64,000 bases of DNA from Oscillospiraceae bacterium (GTDB lineage: Bacteria > Bacillota > Clostridia > Oscillospirales > Acutalibacteraceae): assembly GCA_012520505.1 (NCBI GenBank), contig JAAYOC010000021.1, positions 62,001 to 126,000 of the forward strand, read 5' to 3'. This document shows positions 1 to 7,736 of the stretch, piece by piece. The notes under the pieces were generated by a model. The model did not search any database. It saw only the letters and a list, made by a program, of their open reading frames with translations, and was not told the origin of the DNA. Every line of letters begins with the position of its first letter. Position 1 is the stretch's first letter. The position numbers and the translations under genes were made by a program.

Positions 1-722
1 ATTGGATTTTTTCAATTTCTGCAGTTGCAAGTGTACAAGAAGGTACAACACTTGCTTATTCTATGCAAAAGACTATTCATTTTCTTGAACTTTTCACATA
101 CTTCTTTGCTAATATTACCGGTAACAACCCATTAGGTATGTTATATGAGAGTCATATGGAGCAGTGGGGTCTCATTGAATGGGAAGACGGTAAAATTAAA
201 TCTAAATCGCTCGATGTAGAAAAATGGAAAAAAATTCAAGATAGTCGTGATAATGTATGGAGCGAGATTACTTTGAAAGGTGCTAAAGAAGTGAATAAAC
301 AGATTAGATGTCTTAAAAATGTTTATTATTTCTCATGGCCTTGTTGTAAGAGTTCTCAAATGTTTTTTATGAACAAGCCGCGTCATACACCACGTTTTAT
401 AATGTCTCCGTTATTTTGGGGATTTTCACATTCAATTGGTAAATACTCAGAAAATAAAGTGGATGATTATCCAATTGACGAGCGTTGGCTTCCAAACGAT
501 GGACTTGTTCCAACAATCGCTCAATTGGCACCATCTGGAGAACCATATGTTTACATGCGTGACCTTAAAGGTGAGCCGAAAAAAGGTATTTGGAATATTT
601 ATGATGTAGTATCTTGTGACCATTTAGGTATTGTCGGCGGTTTATTGCTTCCAACTTCTGCAAGTAAACTACAACCAATATATCTTGACCGTTTTGGTTT
701 GATTAATAAACTTAAAAAATAA
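1..722 (+). CDS. Lipase of the L1 / family I.5 type, C-terminal part (5' end outside window)
   Basis: This is the C-terminal part of a probable secreted triacylglycerol or phospholipid esterase. The reading frame is open from base 3 with no start, so the gene begins upstream of the window. Visible residues match the last two catalytic positions of staphylococcal/Geobacillus L1 lipases: NDGLVPT (nt ~495-515) with the Asp, and CDHLGIVGG (nt ~615-640) with the His. The text before the first internal ATG (ISAVASVQEGTTLA) resembles the TPHxGT segment after the nucleophile elbow. The catalytic Ser lies outside the window. Base 63 is therefore an internal Met rather than the start. Family call is good; substrate is unknown. 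Confidence 0.72.
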   Translation, partial: WIFSISAVASVQEGTTLAYSMQKTIHFLELFTYFFANITGNNPLGMLYESHMEQWGLIEWEDGKIKSKSLDVEKWKKIQDSRDNVWSEITLKGAKEVNKQIRCLKNVYYFSWPCCKSSQMFFMNKPRHTPRFIMSPLFWGFSHSIGKYSENKVDDYPIDERWLPNDGLVPTIAQLAPSGEPYVYMRDLKGEPKKGIWNIYDVVSCDHLGIVGGLLLPTSASKLQPIYLDRFGLINKLKK

Positions 723-792
723 AAAAATGTAGTTTAAAACAACAATTAAGCAAGCATAAGTACGTATAAGTATGTATGAATACATAATGAAC

Positions 793-819
793 ACATACAA
801 ATACATACAAATACATATA
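793..819. repeat. Short 10-bp tandem repeat
   Basis: The unit ACATACAAAT occurs twice head to tail and is followed by a partial third copy. It lies in the 221-bp AT-rich spacer after the lipase gene. No function is evident. Confidence 0.5.
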
Positions 820-865
820 AGATGAAAACCTTAAAATTTAGTTTTAAACAAGAATATAATAAGTG

Positions 866-899
866 AGAGAGGCTGACCACCGGGTCAGCCTCTCTTTAT
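866..899. terminator. Bidirectional hairpin between convergent genes
   Basis: A perfect 13-bp stem (AGAGAGGCTGACC and its complement) encloses the 4-nt loop ACCG. It sits between the lipase (+) and the DUF805 gene (-), so it probably ends both transcripts. The T-tract on either strand is weak. Confidence 0.7.
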
Positions 900-943
900 A
901 TCTTTATATAATTTCATTTAGATATTTAAATTTACTCAAAAGC

Positions 944-1612
944 TTACTCAGGTTTTTTTGCACCACATTCTACGCAGAAGTTGCCGTCATTGTTTGCACC
1001 GCATTCACATTTCCAAGTACCATCATCAGCCATAGCTTTTTCAACGACTGGAGCCTCTTCAACTACCGGTGTTTCTTCTAAAACGACTTCTTTGACCTCC
1101 TCAACTTCTTCTACATCTTCAACAACCGGAGCTTCTTCCGGAGACACTTCAATTGTTTCAGCTACAGGTTCTTGTGCGGATTTCGGTTCAGCTTGAGAAG
1201 GAGGTTTTTTTGCATTGTTACTGCCAATGTTTATGATTGGTTCTTTTGATGTTGGAAGACACCAAAATACGATAACTGCAACTTGTCCAATTGATACAAG
1301 AAATTGAATGAACCAAAACCACCATGGAAGTCCTGCATCTCGGATTCGTCTAATTTCCATTGCGAGATGTGCAATTGCGAGGAAAATTGTTACGATTGAA
1401 TAAAGAATTAACAGAAGGATAAATAGTGCAATTGCAGGTCCTGCTGTTGGGTCAGATCCGGACATATAAGCTATGAAAGGAACGAGACCTAAAATAGAGA
1501 GAATAAGGTGTACAATAAATGTTGCGAGTGTTGCCCACCAGAATGTAGGGCGATCAGTGATACCTGTGAAATCATTCCATCTGGAAATCATTTCTTTGAA
1601 AGCTTTAATCAT
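944..1612 (-). CDS. DUF805 membrane protein with C-terminal zinc ribbon
   Basis: The N-terminus (MIKAFKEMISRWNDFTGITDRPTFWW) is a typical DUF805 (YhaH-like) start with an Arg/Phe/Trp motif before the first membrane helix. Three hydrophobic segments follow at about residues 25-52, 58-85 and 100-120. A Glu/Val/Pro-rich spacer (~135-195) made of degenerate EEAPVVE-like repeats leads to a four-cysteine zinc ribbon, CECGANNDGNFCVECGAKK, at the C-terminus. The function of DUF805 proteins is not established. The zinc ribbon is probably cytoplasmic and may recruit a partner (inference). The start is set by AGGAGG just upstream of the ATG. It is transcribed divergently from the DUF4236 gene. Confidence 0.8.
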   Translation of the reverse strand: MIKAFKEMISRWNDFTGITDRPTFWWATLATFIVHLILSILGLVPFIAYMSGSDPTAGPAIALFILLLILYSIVTIFLAIAHLAMEIRRIRDAGLPWWFWFIQFLVSIGQVAVIVFWCLPTSKEPIINIGSNNAKKPPSQAEPKSAQEPVAETIEVSPEEAPVVEDVEEVEEVKEVVLEETPVVEEAPVVEKAMADDGTWKCECGANNDGNFCVECGAKKPE

Positions 1613-1669
1613 AAAGGTTGCCTCCTAAAAATTCATTTTAAAATTTATAAATTGGATATTTATAATTCG

Positions 1670-1699
1670 TTGTAAATATTATACTTTGTATGGTATACT
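1670..1699 (+). promoter_or_regulatory. Predicted sigma-A-type promoter for the DUF4236 gene
   Basis: TTGTAA at 1670-1675 and TATACT at 1694-1699 are separated by 18 bp. They lie 30 bp upstream of the ATG at 1729, which has the ribosome binding site GAGGTGA. The predicted transcript start is near 1706. Confidence 0.5.
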
Positions 1700-1728
1700 T
1701 TATGCAAGTAAAAACGAGGTGAATATAT

Positions 1729-2043
1729 ATGGGTTCATTTAGATTTAGGAAGAGCATTCAGATACTTCCCGGTGTAAAATTAAATATCAATAAAAAAAGC
1801 GTATCTATCAGCATCGGTAAAAAGGGTGCACATTATACAGTTAGCTCAAATGGAACCAGGACGAAATCAATTGGAATTCCGGGTACCGGTCTTTCATATG
1901 TTGACCGTGATACTTCTAAGACTAAGAAGAAAACTCCAACTAAAGCAGTTGACACAAAAGCAGAGGCTTCCGGAACGGATGTAAATGGCGATGGAGTAAC
2001 TGATGTAAAAGATGTAATAGATGTTGCTAAAGAAATTTTTTAG
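1729..2043 (+). CDS. DUF4236 protein with a dockerin-like calcium loop
   Basis: Residues 1-60 (MGSFRFRKSIQILPGVKLNINKK..., SIGIPGTGLSY) match the DUF4236 domain, a small domain of unknown function found in many bacteria. After a short Lys/Thr linker, the last ~25 residues read DVNGDGVTDVKDVIDVAKEIF. This has the Asp/Asn spacing of one EF-hand-like loop plus helix, as in a single dockerin type I repeat. There is no signal peptide, so a true cohesin-binding role is unlikely; calcium binding is possible (inference). It is monocistronic, with a promoter upstream and a strong terminator downstream. Confidence 0.78.
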   Translation: MGSFRFRKSIQILPGVKLNINKKSVSISIGKKGAHYTVSSNGTRTKSIGIPGTGLSYVDRDTSKTKKKTPTKAVDTKAEASGTDVNGDGVTDVKDVIDVAKEIF

Positions 2044-2062
2044 TTTTGTTTTTTGACAGGAA

Positions 2063-2099
2063 ACAGGCCGGATGTGGGGATCATCCGGCCTGTCCTTTT
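2063..2099 (+). terminator. Rho-independent terminator
   Basis: A 12-bp GC-rich stem (ACAGGCCGGATG with CATCCGGCCTGT) and a 7-nt loop are followed by CCTTTTC. It lies 20 bp after the DUF4236 stop codon. Confidence 0.85.
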
Positions 2100-2264
2100 C
2101 AAAATAGGAGAAAATGAAATGAAAAAGTGAGAGGGGTGACTAGTCCCTTGTCACACCCACATAATAAACGCATAACCTTAAAACAACCTTAAGTGAAAAT
2201 AACAAATTTATAACAATTTTATTTATGCTTGATGATAAAACAAAATTGCACCTTTTAAAGGGCT

Positions 2265-2300
2265 GTGCAAGTTGCACGGCTACTCTCTTTATGGTAAAAT
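2265..2300 (+). promoter_or_regulatory. Predicted promoter with a palindrome over the -35 element
   Basis: The 13-bp palindrome GTGCAAGTTGCAC (2265-2277) contains the candidate -35 TTGCAC (2272-2277). A 17-bp gap leads to TAAAAT (2295-2300). This precedes the export operon that begins with a TTG at 2326. The position suggests a repressor or activator site; the regulator is unknown. Confidence 0.4.
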
Positions 2301-2325
2301 AATGTAGTTACGTGGAGGTGTTTAT

Positions 2326-3129
2326 TTGAACACTTTTTTAGAGATATTCAAAGAACATAAACAATATAAATCGCAGATATTTGTGATGGCTAAAAATGAC
2401 TTGGTAAAAACATATAGTGCCTCTGCTCTTGGTTGGGCATGGGCAGTAATTCGTCCTGTAGTTACTATTCTTATTTACTGGTTTGCAATGGCTGTCGGTT
2501 TTAAAAAAACGGGAGAAGTTTCTGGCTACCCGTACTTTTTATGGCTAATATCCGGTTTAGTACCTTGGTTTTACATGAGTGATATGCTAACTCAGGGTAC
2601 AGATTGTATGAGAAAATATAGGTATTTGATTACAAAAATACGTTACCCTGTTAGTACGATTCCGACTTTTGTAAGTCTATCAAAGCTTACTGTAAGTGTA
2701 ATTCTTTTAACGGTTGTTGCAATTCTTTATGCGGCATTTGGATTTTTACCGACACTTTATTTTTTGCAAGTGTTTTTATACGTATTTTTAATGTTTACTT
2801 TTTTTACGTGTTGGGCACTTTTTGCAGCACCAATCTCAGCAATTTCTCAGGACTTTTCAAACCTTGTTCGTTCTTTTGTTTTTGCTGTACTTTGGCTTTC
2901 AGGAATTTTCTGGGATGCAACAGAGGTGGGCGGTACATTGGGTTATCTTCTTAAAGCGAATCCGGTTACATATCTTGTTACCGGTTTTAGAAATTCATTT
3001 ATGAGCCAATATTGGTTCTATGAACATCCACGCCAGTTTGCAGTTTTTATAGTTGAACTTCTTTTCATGGCGATTTGTGGTCTTTGGAGCTATAAGCGTC
3101 TTAGAAAAGAAATTCCGGATGTACTGTAA
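2326..3129 (+). CDS. Polysaccharide ABC exporter, permease subunit (Wzm/TagG family)
   Basis: This is an ABC-2 type membrane subunit for export of a lipid-linked surface polysaccharide or teichoic acid. About six hydrophobic segments are visible: the first ~residues 33-60, then ~70-90, 118-145, 150-180, 185-205 and ~240-258. The N-terminal stretch NDLVKTYSASALGWAWAVIRPV is the family's characteristic entry motif (usually LKxRYRxSxLGxxWxxxxP). The 267-residue length is normal. The start is a TTG with GGAGGTG 5 nt upstream. It forms an operon with the ATPase (11-bp gap). The transported polymer cannot be told from sequence. Confidence 0.88.
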   Translation: MNTFLEIFKEHKQYKSQIFVMAKNDLVKTYSASALGWAWAVIRPVVTILIYWFAMAVGFKKTGEVSGYPYFLWLISGLVPWFYMSDMLTQGTDCMRKYRYLITKIRYPVSTIPTFVSLSKLTVSVILLTVVAILYAAFGFLPTLYFLQVFLYVFLMFTFFTCWALFAAPISAISQDFSNLVRSFVFAVLWLSGIFWDATEVGGTLGYLLKANPVTYLVTGFRNSFMSQYWFYEHPRQFAVFIVELLFMAICGLWSYKRLRKEIPDVL

Positions 3130-3140
3130 GGAGGAAACAT

Positions 3141-3908
3141 ATGTCTGAACCTATTATTGAGTTTAAAAATGTTTCCAAGAGGTACAAACTTTATTCCGGA
3201 AACAGACAGAAATTATTTAGTATATTTTTTAGAAATATAAAAGTTAAAACAAAAGATGCTGTTAAAAATGTATCTTTCCAAATAAATCGAGGAGAAGCGG
3301 TAGCTTTACTCGGTAGAAATGGTGCAGGCAAATCTACAATTCTTAAAATGATTACCGATGTTTGTTTCCCAACTGAAGGTGAAATCATAGTTCGAGGACG
3401 TGTATCTGCACTTTTAGAGCTTACTGCAGGTTTTGATCCGGAACTCACAGGTCGTGAGAATGTTTATCTTCGTGGTACGACAATGGGTCTTTCAAAAGAA
3501 GAAATTTTATTGCTTGAACCGGAAATAATTGAGTTTGCTGATATTGATGAGTATATTGACCAACCTGTTCGTTCATATTCAAGTGGAATGAAGGCGCGGC
3601 TCGGGTTTGCAATAAATGCCAATGTACGTCCTGAAATTCTTATTATCGATGAAGCATTGTCCGTGGGCGATGTAAATTTTAGAGAAAAATGTTTAAAGAA
3701 GGTAAACCAGCTCATCTCAGATGAAGATGTTACTTTACTTCTTGTTACACATTCAACTAACATGGCAAAACAATTCTGTAAACGCGGAATGGTACTTTCT
3801 GCCGGAAAAATAATTTTTGACGGCACAGTAGATGACGCAGTTGATAAATATGACGACATAATGAAAAAAGCTACAGAACAAAAAAAGAAAGAGGCGTTAC
3901 TTAAATGA
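3141..3908 (+). CDS. Polysaccharide ABC exporter, ATPase subunit (Wzt/TagH family)
   Basis: This cytoplasmic ATPase is the partner of the preceding permease. Walker A is GRNGAGKS (~residue 58-65), the ABC signature is SYSSGMKARLGFA, and Walker B is ILIIDEALSVGD. The conserved LLELTAGFDPELTGRENV stretch is typical of Wzt/TagH/RfbE ATPases. At 255 residues it lacks the C-terminal carbohydrate-binding domain seen in some Wzt proteins, which points to export not gated by a terminal sugar modification. It overlaps the next gene by 4 bp (ATGA), so translation is probably coupled. Confidence 0.9.
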   Translation: MSEPIIEFKNVSKRYKLYSGNRQKLFSIFFRNIKVKTKDAVKNVSFQINRGEAVALLGRNGAGKSTILKMITDVCFPTEGEIIVRGRVSALLELTAGFDPELTGRENVYLRGTTMGLSKEEILLLEPEIIEFADIDEYIDQPVRSYSSGMKARLGFAINANVRPEILIIDEALSVGDVNFREKCLKKVNQLISDEDVTLLLVTHSTNMAKQFCKRGMVLSAGKIIFDGTVDDAVDKYDDIMKKATEQKKKEALLK

Positions 3909-4813
3909 AAACAACACTTGTAATTATGGCGGCAGGAATTGGAAGTCGCTATGGTGGTGGAGTAAAACAGATTGAACCTGTTGGCCCATCCGGTGAAATA
4001 ATAATTGACTATTCAATCAACGACGCAATAGAAGCGGGTTTTGATAAGGTTGTATTTATAATTCGTCATGATATTGAAGCAGATTTTAAAGCTGTAATAG
4101 GAGATAGAATCTCTAAAAAAATAGAAGTGGAATATGCTTTCCAAGAACTTGATGATTTACCGGAAGGTTTTTCAAAAGGTGACCGGACAAAACCTTTTGG
4201 AACAGGTCAAGCAATTCTTTCTGCAAGAGGTCTTGTAAAAGAGCCGTTCGTAGTTATTAACGCAGACGATTATTATGGTAAACAAGCCTTTAAACTTATT
4301 CATGAATTTTTAGTTGCAGGTAAAACTGTTACAGATAATAAATATCATCTTTGCATGGCAGGTTTTAAACTGAAAAATACTCTGTCTGCTAACGGTGGTG
4401 TAACACGTGGTGTTTGTAAAGAGGAAAACGGATTTCTTTCGGAAATTGTAGAAACAAGGAATATAGAAATAATCGATGGAAAAGCCGGTGTTAGAACAGC
4501 TGATGGTATAAACTTCTATGATGACGATACTTTAGTTTCAATGAATATGTGGGGAATAGGTGCAGATTTCATTGACCTGCTTGAAGATGGTTTTAAAGAA
4601 TTTTTGGAAAACCTTGAACCAGGTGACATTACCTCAGAATATTTAATTCCGGTTATTATCGGTGACCTTGTAAAGAGAGATAAAGCAGATGTGAAAGTTC
4701 TTCCGACAGAAGATAAATGGTTTGGTGTAACGTATGCAGAAGATAAAGATGCCGTAAAAGTTGCATTTAAAGAATTAGTTGAAAATGGTGTTTATCCGGA
4801 AAGTATAATTTAA
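3905..4813 (+). CDS. Sugar-nucleotide type nucleotidyltransferase
   Basis: This is an NTP_transferase fold protein that activates a sugar or alcohol phosphate to its nucleotide form. The N-terminal signature MAAGIGSRYGGGVKQIEPVG is a variant of the GxGxRxxPxTxxxPK pyrophosphorylase motif. INADDYYG (~residue 118) supplies the metal-binding Asp residues. FGTGQAILSAR and GTGQ-type contacts also fit. The exact sugar is not assignable. Its position behind an ABC exporter suggests it makes a precursor of the exported polymer. Start ATG at 3905 overlaps the upstream stop. Confidence 0.82.
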   Translation: MKTTLVIMAAGIGSRYGGGVKQIEPVGPSGEIIIDYSINDAIEAGFDKVVFIIRHDIEADFKAVIGDRISKKIEVEYAFQELDDLPEGFSKGDRTKPFGTGQAILSARGLVKEPFVVINADDYYGKQAFKLIHEFLVAGKTVTDNKYHLCMAGFKLKNTLSANGGVTRGVCKEENGFLSEIVETRNIEIIDGKAGVRTADGINFYDDDTLVSMNMWGIGADFIDLLEDGFKEFLENLEPGDITSEYLIPVIIGDLVKRDKADVKVLPTEDKWFGVTYAEDKDAVKVAFKELVENGVYPESII

Positions 4814-4827
4814 GGAGATTAAGATAT

Positions 4828-5901
4828 ATGAATCACTTTACAAATATTTCCCCACGTTACCTTGCGGTGACGGGAATTTTGTTGGTTCTTTTCTCTTTAT
4901 ATTACAATTTGTGGAAGATTGAACATAATAAAAAAGAAATACCAAAGGAGCCTGTTGTACTTACAAAAGAAATAATAACGACAACAACGACTACAACAAC
5001 GACTACAACTACAACCACAACTACTGCTCCTACAACAACTCTTCTCAAGGCAAAACCAAAGAGGCCACCGGTTGCCCCTGTGACAAAGAAATTTGTTCCA
5101 AAGGAAATTGTAGTACAGGCTCCTGTAACTCAACCTAAGAAAGTAATGTTAACAGTTCCATATTTATCTCAGCTTCCAACTTATCCAACAGGTTGTGAGG
5201 CAGCGTCTGTTGCAATGGTTTTAAGATTTTGGGGATATCCCGTAACTGTAGGCGATGTAGTACGTGCAATTCCAAGAGAAGATTTATATATGGAAAACGG
5301 TAAAGTATATGGTCCGTCAATCTACCATAAGTTTGTGGGAGATCCTAGAAAAAAGTATGTAGAAAATGGTAATATTCCGGGTGGTTATGGAGCTTTTCCT
5401 CCTGTTGTAACTTCATCCACAAATAAGCTCATCGGTAAAGGAAAGCATATTGCTAAAAATATTACGGGTACTTCACTTCAAGGACTTACGCAATATATTG
5501 ATAAAGGGTATCCGGTAATTGTATGGGCGACATATAAAATGAAAGTGCCTACACTTTTAAATACTTGGTGGATAAAAACTCCGGATGGTGGAGAAGTGGA
5601 ATTTTCTTATCCAAAAGGTACTCATGTTATGGTTCTCATAGGATATGATTCAGAAAACTTTTATGTTCATGACCCATATCAAAATACGGGTGTTCAGGTT
5701 TATGATATAAAAACTTTTGGAGAGAGATATCTTCTCCTTAACAAACAGGCAATAGTAGTTGAACCATACGACAGACCGGAGGAAGAAACTACTGAAGAGT
5801 CAACAACCGTTTCAGATGAAAGTACAACTGAAGAAACAACTACAGACAAAACTACAGAGCCGTCTTCAACAACTACGACAGAAGTTGATAGTTCCGGATG
5901 A
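4828..5901 (+). CDS. Membrane-anchored C39-like cysteine peptidase with Thr-rich linkers
   Basis: One N-terminal membrane helix (~residues 10-27) is followed by a run of 16 consecutive Thr (residues 51-66) and a Pro/Lys/Val spacer. A Peptidase_C39_2-like domain spans ~110-305. The candidate catalytic residues are Cys in TGCEAAS, His in GTHVMVLIGYD and Asp in VHDPYQ. The C-terminal ~45 residues are Thr/Glu/Ser-rich with no LPxTG signal. The protein is most likely outside the membrane, with the low-complexity tracts spanning or attaching to the wall. Substrate is unknown; this family includes unrelated cysteine hydrolases. It is the last gene of the operon and ends at a strong terminator. Confidence 0.8.
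   Translation: MNHFTNISPRYLAVTGILLVLFSLYYNLWKIEHNKKEIPKEPVVLTKEIITTTTTTTTTTTTTTTTAPTTTLLKAKPKRPPVAPVTKKFVPKEIVVQAPVTQPKKVMLTVPYLSQLPTYPTGCEAASVAMVLRFWGYPVTVGDVVRAIPREDLYMENGKVYGPSIYHKFVGDPRKKYVENGNIPGGYGAFPPVVTSSTNKLIGKGKHIAKNITGTSLQGLTQYIDKGYPVIVWATYKMKVPTLLNTWWIKTPDGGEVEFSYPKGTHVMVLIGYDSENFYVHDPYQNTGVQVYDIKTFGERYLLLNKQAIVVEPYDRPEEETTEESTTVSDESTTEETTTDKTTEPSSTTTTEVDSSG
4978..5025 (+). repeat. ACN trinucleotide tract encoding poly-threonine
   Basis: Sixteen successive ACN codons with mixed third bases (ACA, ACG, ACT, ACC) encode the Thr run of the C39-like peptidase. The mixed codons make slippage less likely than in a pure repeat. They suggest selection for the residue or an old expansion. 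Confidence 0.85.
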
Positions 5902-5925
5902 ATAAAAGTAAGAATGAGAAAATAA

Positions 5926-5958
5926 CTAAAGCACCTCTACAGAGGTGCTTTAGTTTTC
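5926..5958. terminator. Terminator between convergent peptidase and sortase genes
   Basis: CTAAAGCACCTCT and AGAGGTGCTTTAG pair over 12-13 bp with a very short loop and are followed by TTTTC. The hairpin lies 25 bp after the peptidase stop and can serve both strands. Confidence 0.8.
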
Positions 5959-5979
5959 AAAACTTATTTTGTTACTGTT

Positions 5980-6016
5980 AATGTACTACAATTTATTTAA
6001 TGTACTATAATTTATT
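5980..6016. repeat. 18-bp tandem duplication covering the sortase stop codon
   Basis: AATGTACTACAATTTATT (5980-5997) and AATGTACTATAATTTATT (5999-6016) differ at one base. The sortase stop codon (complement of 6012-6014) lies inside the second copy, so the duplication sets the 3' end of that gene. Confidence 0.7.
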
Positions 6017-6665
6017 CGGTAACAATATTTTCGTTTTCCTGGAAGTTTGGACCGCTGATGTCATCTAAAATACGGTCGCCTGAAACACGGTCACAGTATA
6101 AAAACAAGCGTAGTTTTTTTGTATAATTGGCCTTTTCAAAAGGATAACAGGTATAAAAGATTGCTTGGTCAATAGGTTCTTTTAAAATAGAAAAACTAAA
6201 TTCAGATTTGTCAATTATTTTAATTTCTTTTATTTCATATACGTAATTGCCGTATGGCATTTCAATTGTAATTTTGTGACCTATTTCAGCATTTTTAAAA
6301 CCTTTGAATACGGTTTGACAATGACCTGCAATTACCGGTGGAGTATAAAATCCGGGAAGACTTGATGTTTTGTGTATACCTGCACCGAGGTTGAGGCACT
6401 CGTTAGTAGTGCCGAAAACGAGGTTGCAGTCTATATTCAAGTCTTCCGACACAATGCGGCCGATAATTTGCTTGGTGCGAAATTCGTGTTCAATTTCTGA
6501 GAGAAGCACGAAAGGTTCTGTAGTTGTCTCTTTCTCTGTTGTTGTCGGTGGTGGTGATGGTTCCGGTTTTTTGAAGTTAACCATCACAATAACCGTGACA
6601 ACAATTGCAATACAAGCGACCAAGGCCGCAACAATTACTATTTTTTTGTTCAACTTTTTATCCAT
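6012..6665 (-). CDS. Sortase, class D-like
   Basis: This is a cysteine transpeptidase that joins LPxTG-type proteins to the cell wall. An N-terminal membrane helix (~residues 9-29) is followed by a Pro/Thr/Glu linker and the sortase barrel. The catalytic triad is visible: His in VIAGHCQTVF, Cys in FYTCYPFEKA and Arg in RLFLYCDRV. The TCYPF context fits class D. The start ATG at 6665 is the only reasonable N-terminus before the hydrophobic helix. The upstream spacing signal is weak. No LPxTG substrate gene is obvious in the window, so it may act on proteins encoded elsewhere. Confidence 0.85.
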   Translation of the reverse strand: MDKKLNKKIVIVAALVACIAIVVTVIVMVNFKKPEPSPPPTTTEKETTTEPFVLLSEIEHEFRTKQIIGRIVSEDLNIDCNLVFGTTNECLNLGAGIHKTSSLPGFYTPPVIAGHCQTVFKGFKNAEIGHKITIEMPYGNYVYEIKEIKIIDKSEFSFSILKEPIDQAIFYTCYPFEKANYTKKLRLFLYCDRVSGDRILDDISGPNFQENENIVTE

Positions 6666-6871
6666 AGAATGTTCCTTTAAATGTTTATTTATTAAAATGT
6701 TCCTTTAAACTTTCCTTTAAATTTTTTAAAATATTTCTTTGGTTTAATCACTTTGGTTTACTACTAACATCATATGTTTGGGTTTACTACTGTTATTATG
6801 GTAAAAGGAATATTTAGTTTTTTGTAAAGTTTGGTACTGTTATAGCTAAAATTTTACGAGATTCAATATCT

Positions 6872-6895
6872 CTTGTCAATTAACTTGTCAATTAA
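6872..6895. repeat. 12-bp direct tandem repeat upstream of the cobalamin operon
   Basis: CTTGTCAATTAA occurs twice without a gap at 6872-6883 and 6884-6895, 50 bp before the operon's first start codon. It may be two adjacent regulator half-sites or a simple duplication. No cobalamin riboswitch box is seen here. Confidence 0.5.
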
Positions 6896-6944
6896 GATTA
6901 ATTGTTTTAAAATTATACGTAACATTTATGAAGGGAGGACCATT

Positions 6945-7736
6945 GTGCAAAGAGATAAGTTTTTTATTTCAACTATTGCAGAAGATGCAGAAACTTTTGG
7001 CTTGGGAATTGAAATTGCTGAATATTGTACTGCATGGAATGTAGATAACGATTTTGAAGATCTAGACTCTGTTGTTGAACAAAAGATTGCAATGGCACCG
7101 GAGATAATTCTTCACGGTCCTTTTAATGAACTATCACCTGCTGCAATTGATATAGATGTTTTAGAAATAACGAAGAAAAGGTATAGACAAGCTGTTGAGC
7201 TCTGCCTTTTGTATGGTGCAAAAAAGCTGGTTTTTCATTCAGGATATACAGATAATCAATATTACAAATTTTGGTACAAGGAACGGGCTATTAATTTTTG
7301 GAAAGAATTTATGCAAAATCTTCCGGGCGATTTCATAATTGTTCTTGAAAATGTACTTGAAGATGAACCGGACTTGCTTTTAGATGTTGTTCGTAAAGTA
7401 GATAATCCAAGACTTAAACTTTGTATTGATATCGGGCATATAAATGTGTGTCTTAGTTTTGCTCATCGAGTAAAATACAATAGAGTAAATGAAAAAATGG
7501 GTGAATGTGCGGATATATATGAATGGATTGAAAAATCTGCTCCTTTTATTTCACATTATCACATACATAACAACGATGGTAAAATAGACTCGCATAAAGC
7601 AATATTTGATGGCACAATTGATATGAAAAAAATACTGGAATTTACAAATAGGCTTACTTCGGATGCAACTTATACGATTGAAACTACTGAGGCTAAGGAA
7701 TCAGTAGAGTGGATGAGGAATAACGTATGGAATTAG
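6945..7736 (+). CDS. Xylose-isomerase-like TIM-barrel protein (AP endonuclease 2 family)
   Basis: The protein of ~263 residues shows the sugar phosphate isomerase/epimerase barrel pattern. It has ILHGPFNE, KKLVFHSGY, VLENVLEDEPD, LKLCIDIGHINV and SHYHIHNNDG, which carry the Glu/Asp/His metal ligands. The start is taken as GTG at 6945, because AGGGAGG sits 6 nt upstream; the TTG further upstream at 6873 has no such signal. It overlaps cobT by 10 bp and so belongs to the cobalamin operon. Its reaction is unknown. A role in supplying or recycling the ribose part of the lower ligand would fit but is only inference. Confidence 0.75.
   Translation: MQRDKFFISTIAEDAETFGLGIEIAEYCTAWNVDNDFEDLDSVVEQKIAMAPEIILHGPFNELSPAAIDIDVLEITKKRYRQAVELCLLYGAKKLVFHSGYTDNQYYKFWYKERAINFWKEFMQNLPGDFIIVLENVLEDEPDLLLDVVRKVDNPRLKLCIDIGHINVCLSFAHRVKYNRVNEKMGECADIYEWIEKSAPFISHYHIHNNDGKIDSHKAIFDGTIDMKKILEFTNRLTSDATYTIETTEAKESVEWMRNNVWN

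Noticed and set aside
863-1196. Plus-strand reading frames opposite the DUF805 gene
   Set aside because: They lie antisense to a well-supported gene and encode only the complement of its acidic repeat; no ribosome binding site.
5760-5901. LPxTG sorting signal on the C39-like peptidase as a substrate for the adjacent sortase
   Set aside because: The C-terminus is Thr/Glu/Ser-rich and ends EVDSSG with no LPxTG motif, hydrophobic helix or charged tail.
6666-6944. Possible cobalamin riboswitch upstream of the cobT operon
   Set aside because: No B12-box-like conserved sequence or the expected long folded leader is seen; the gap is AT-rich with short repeats only.
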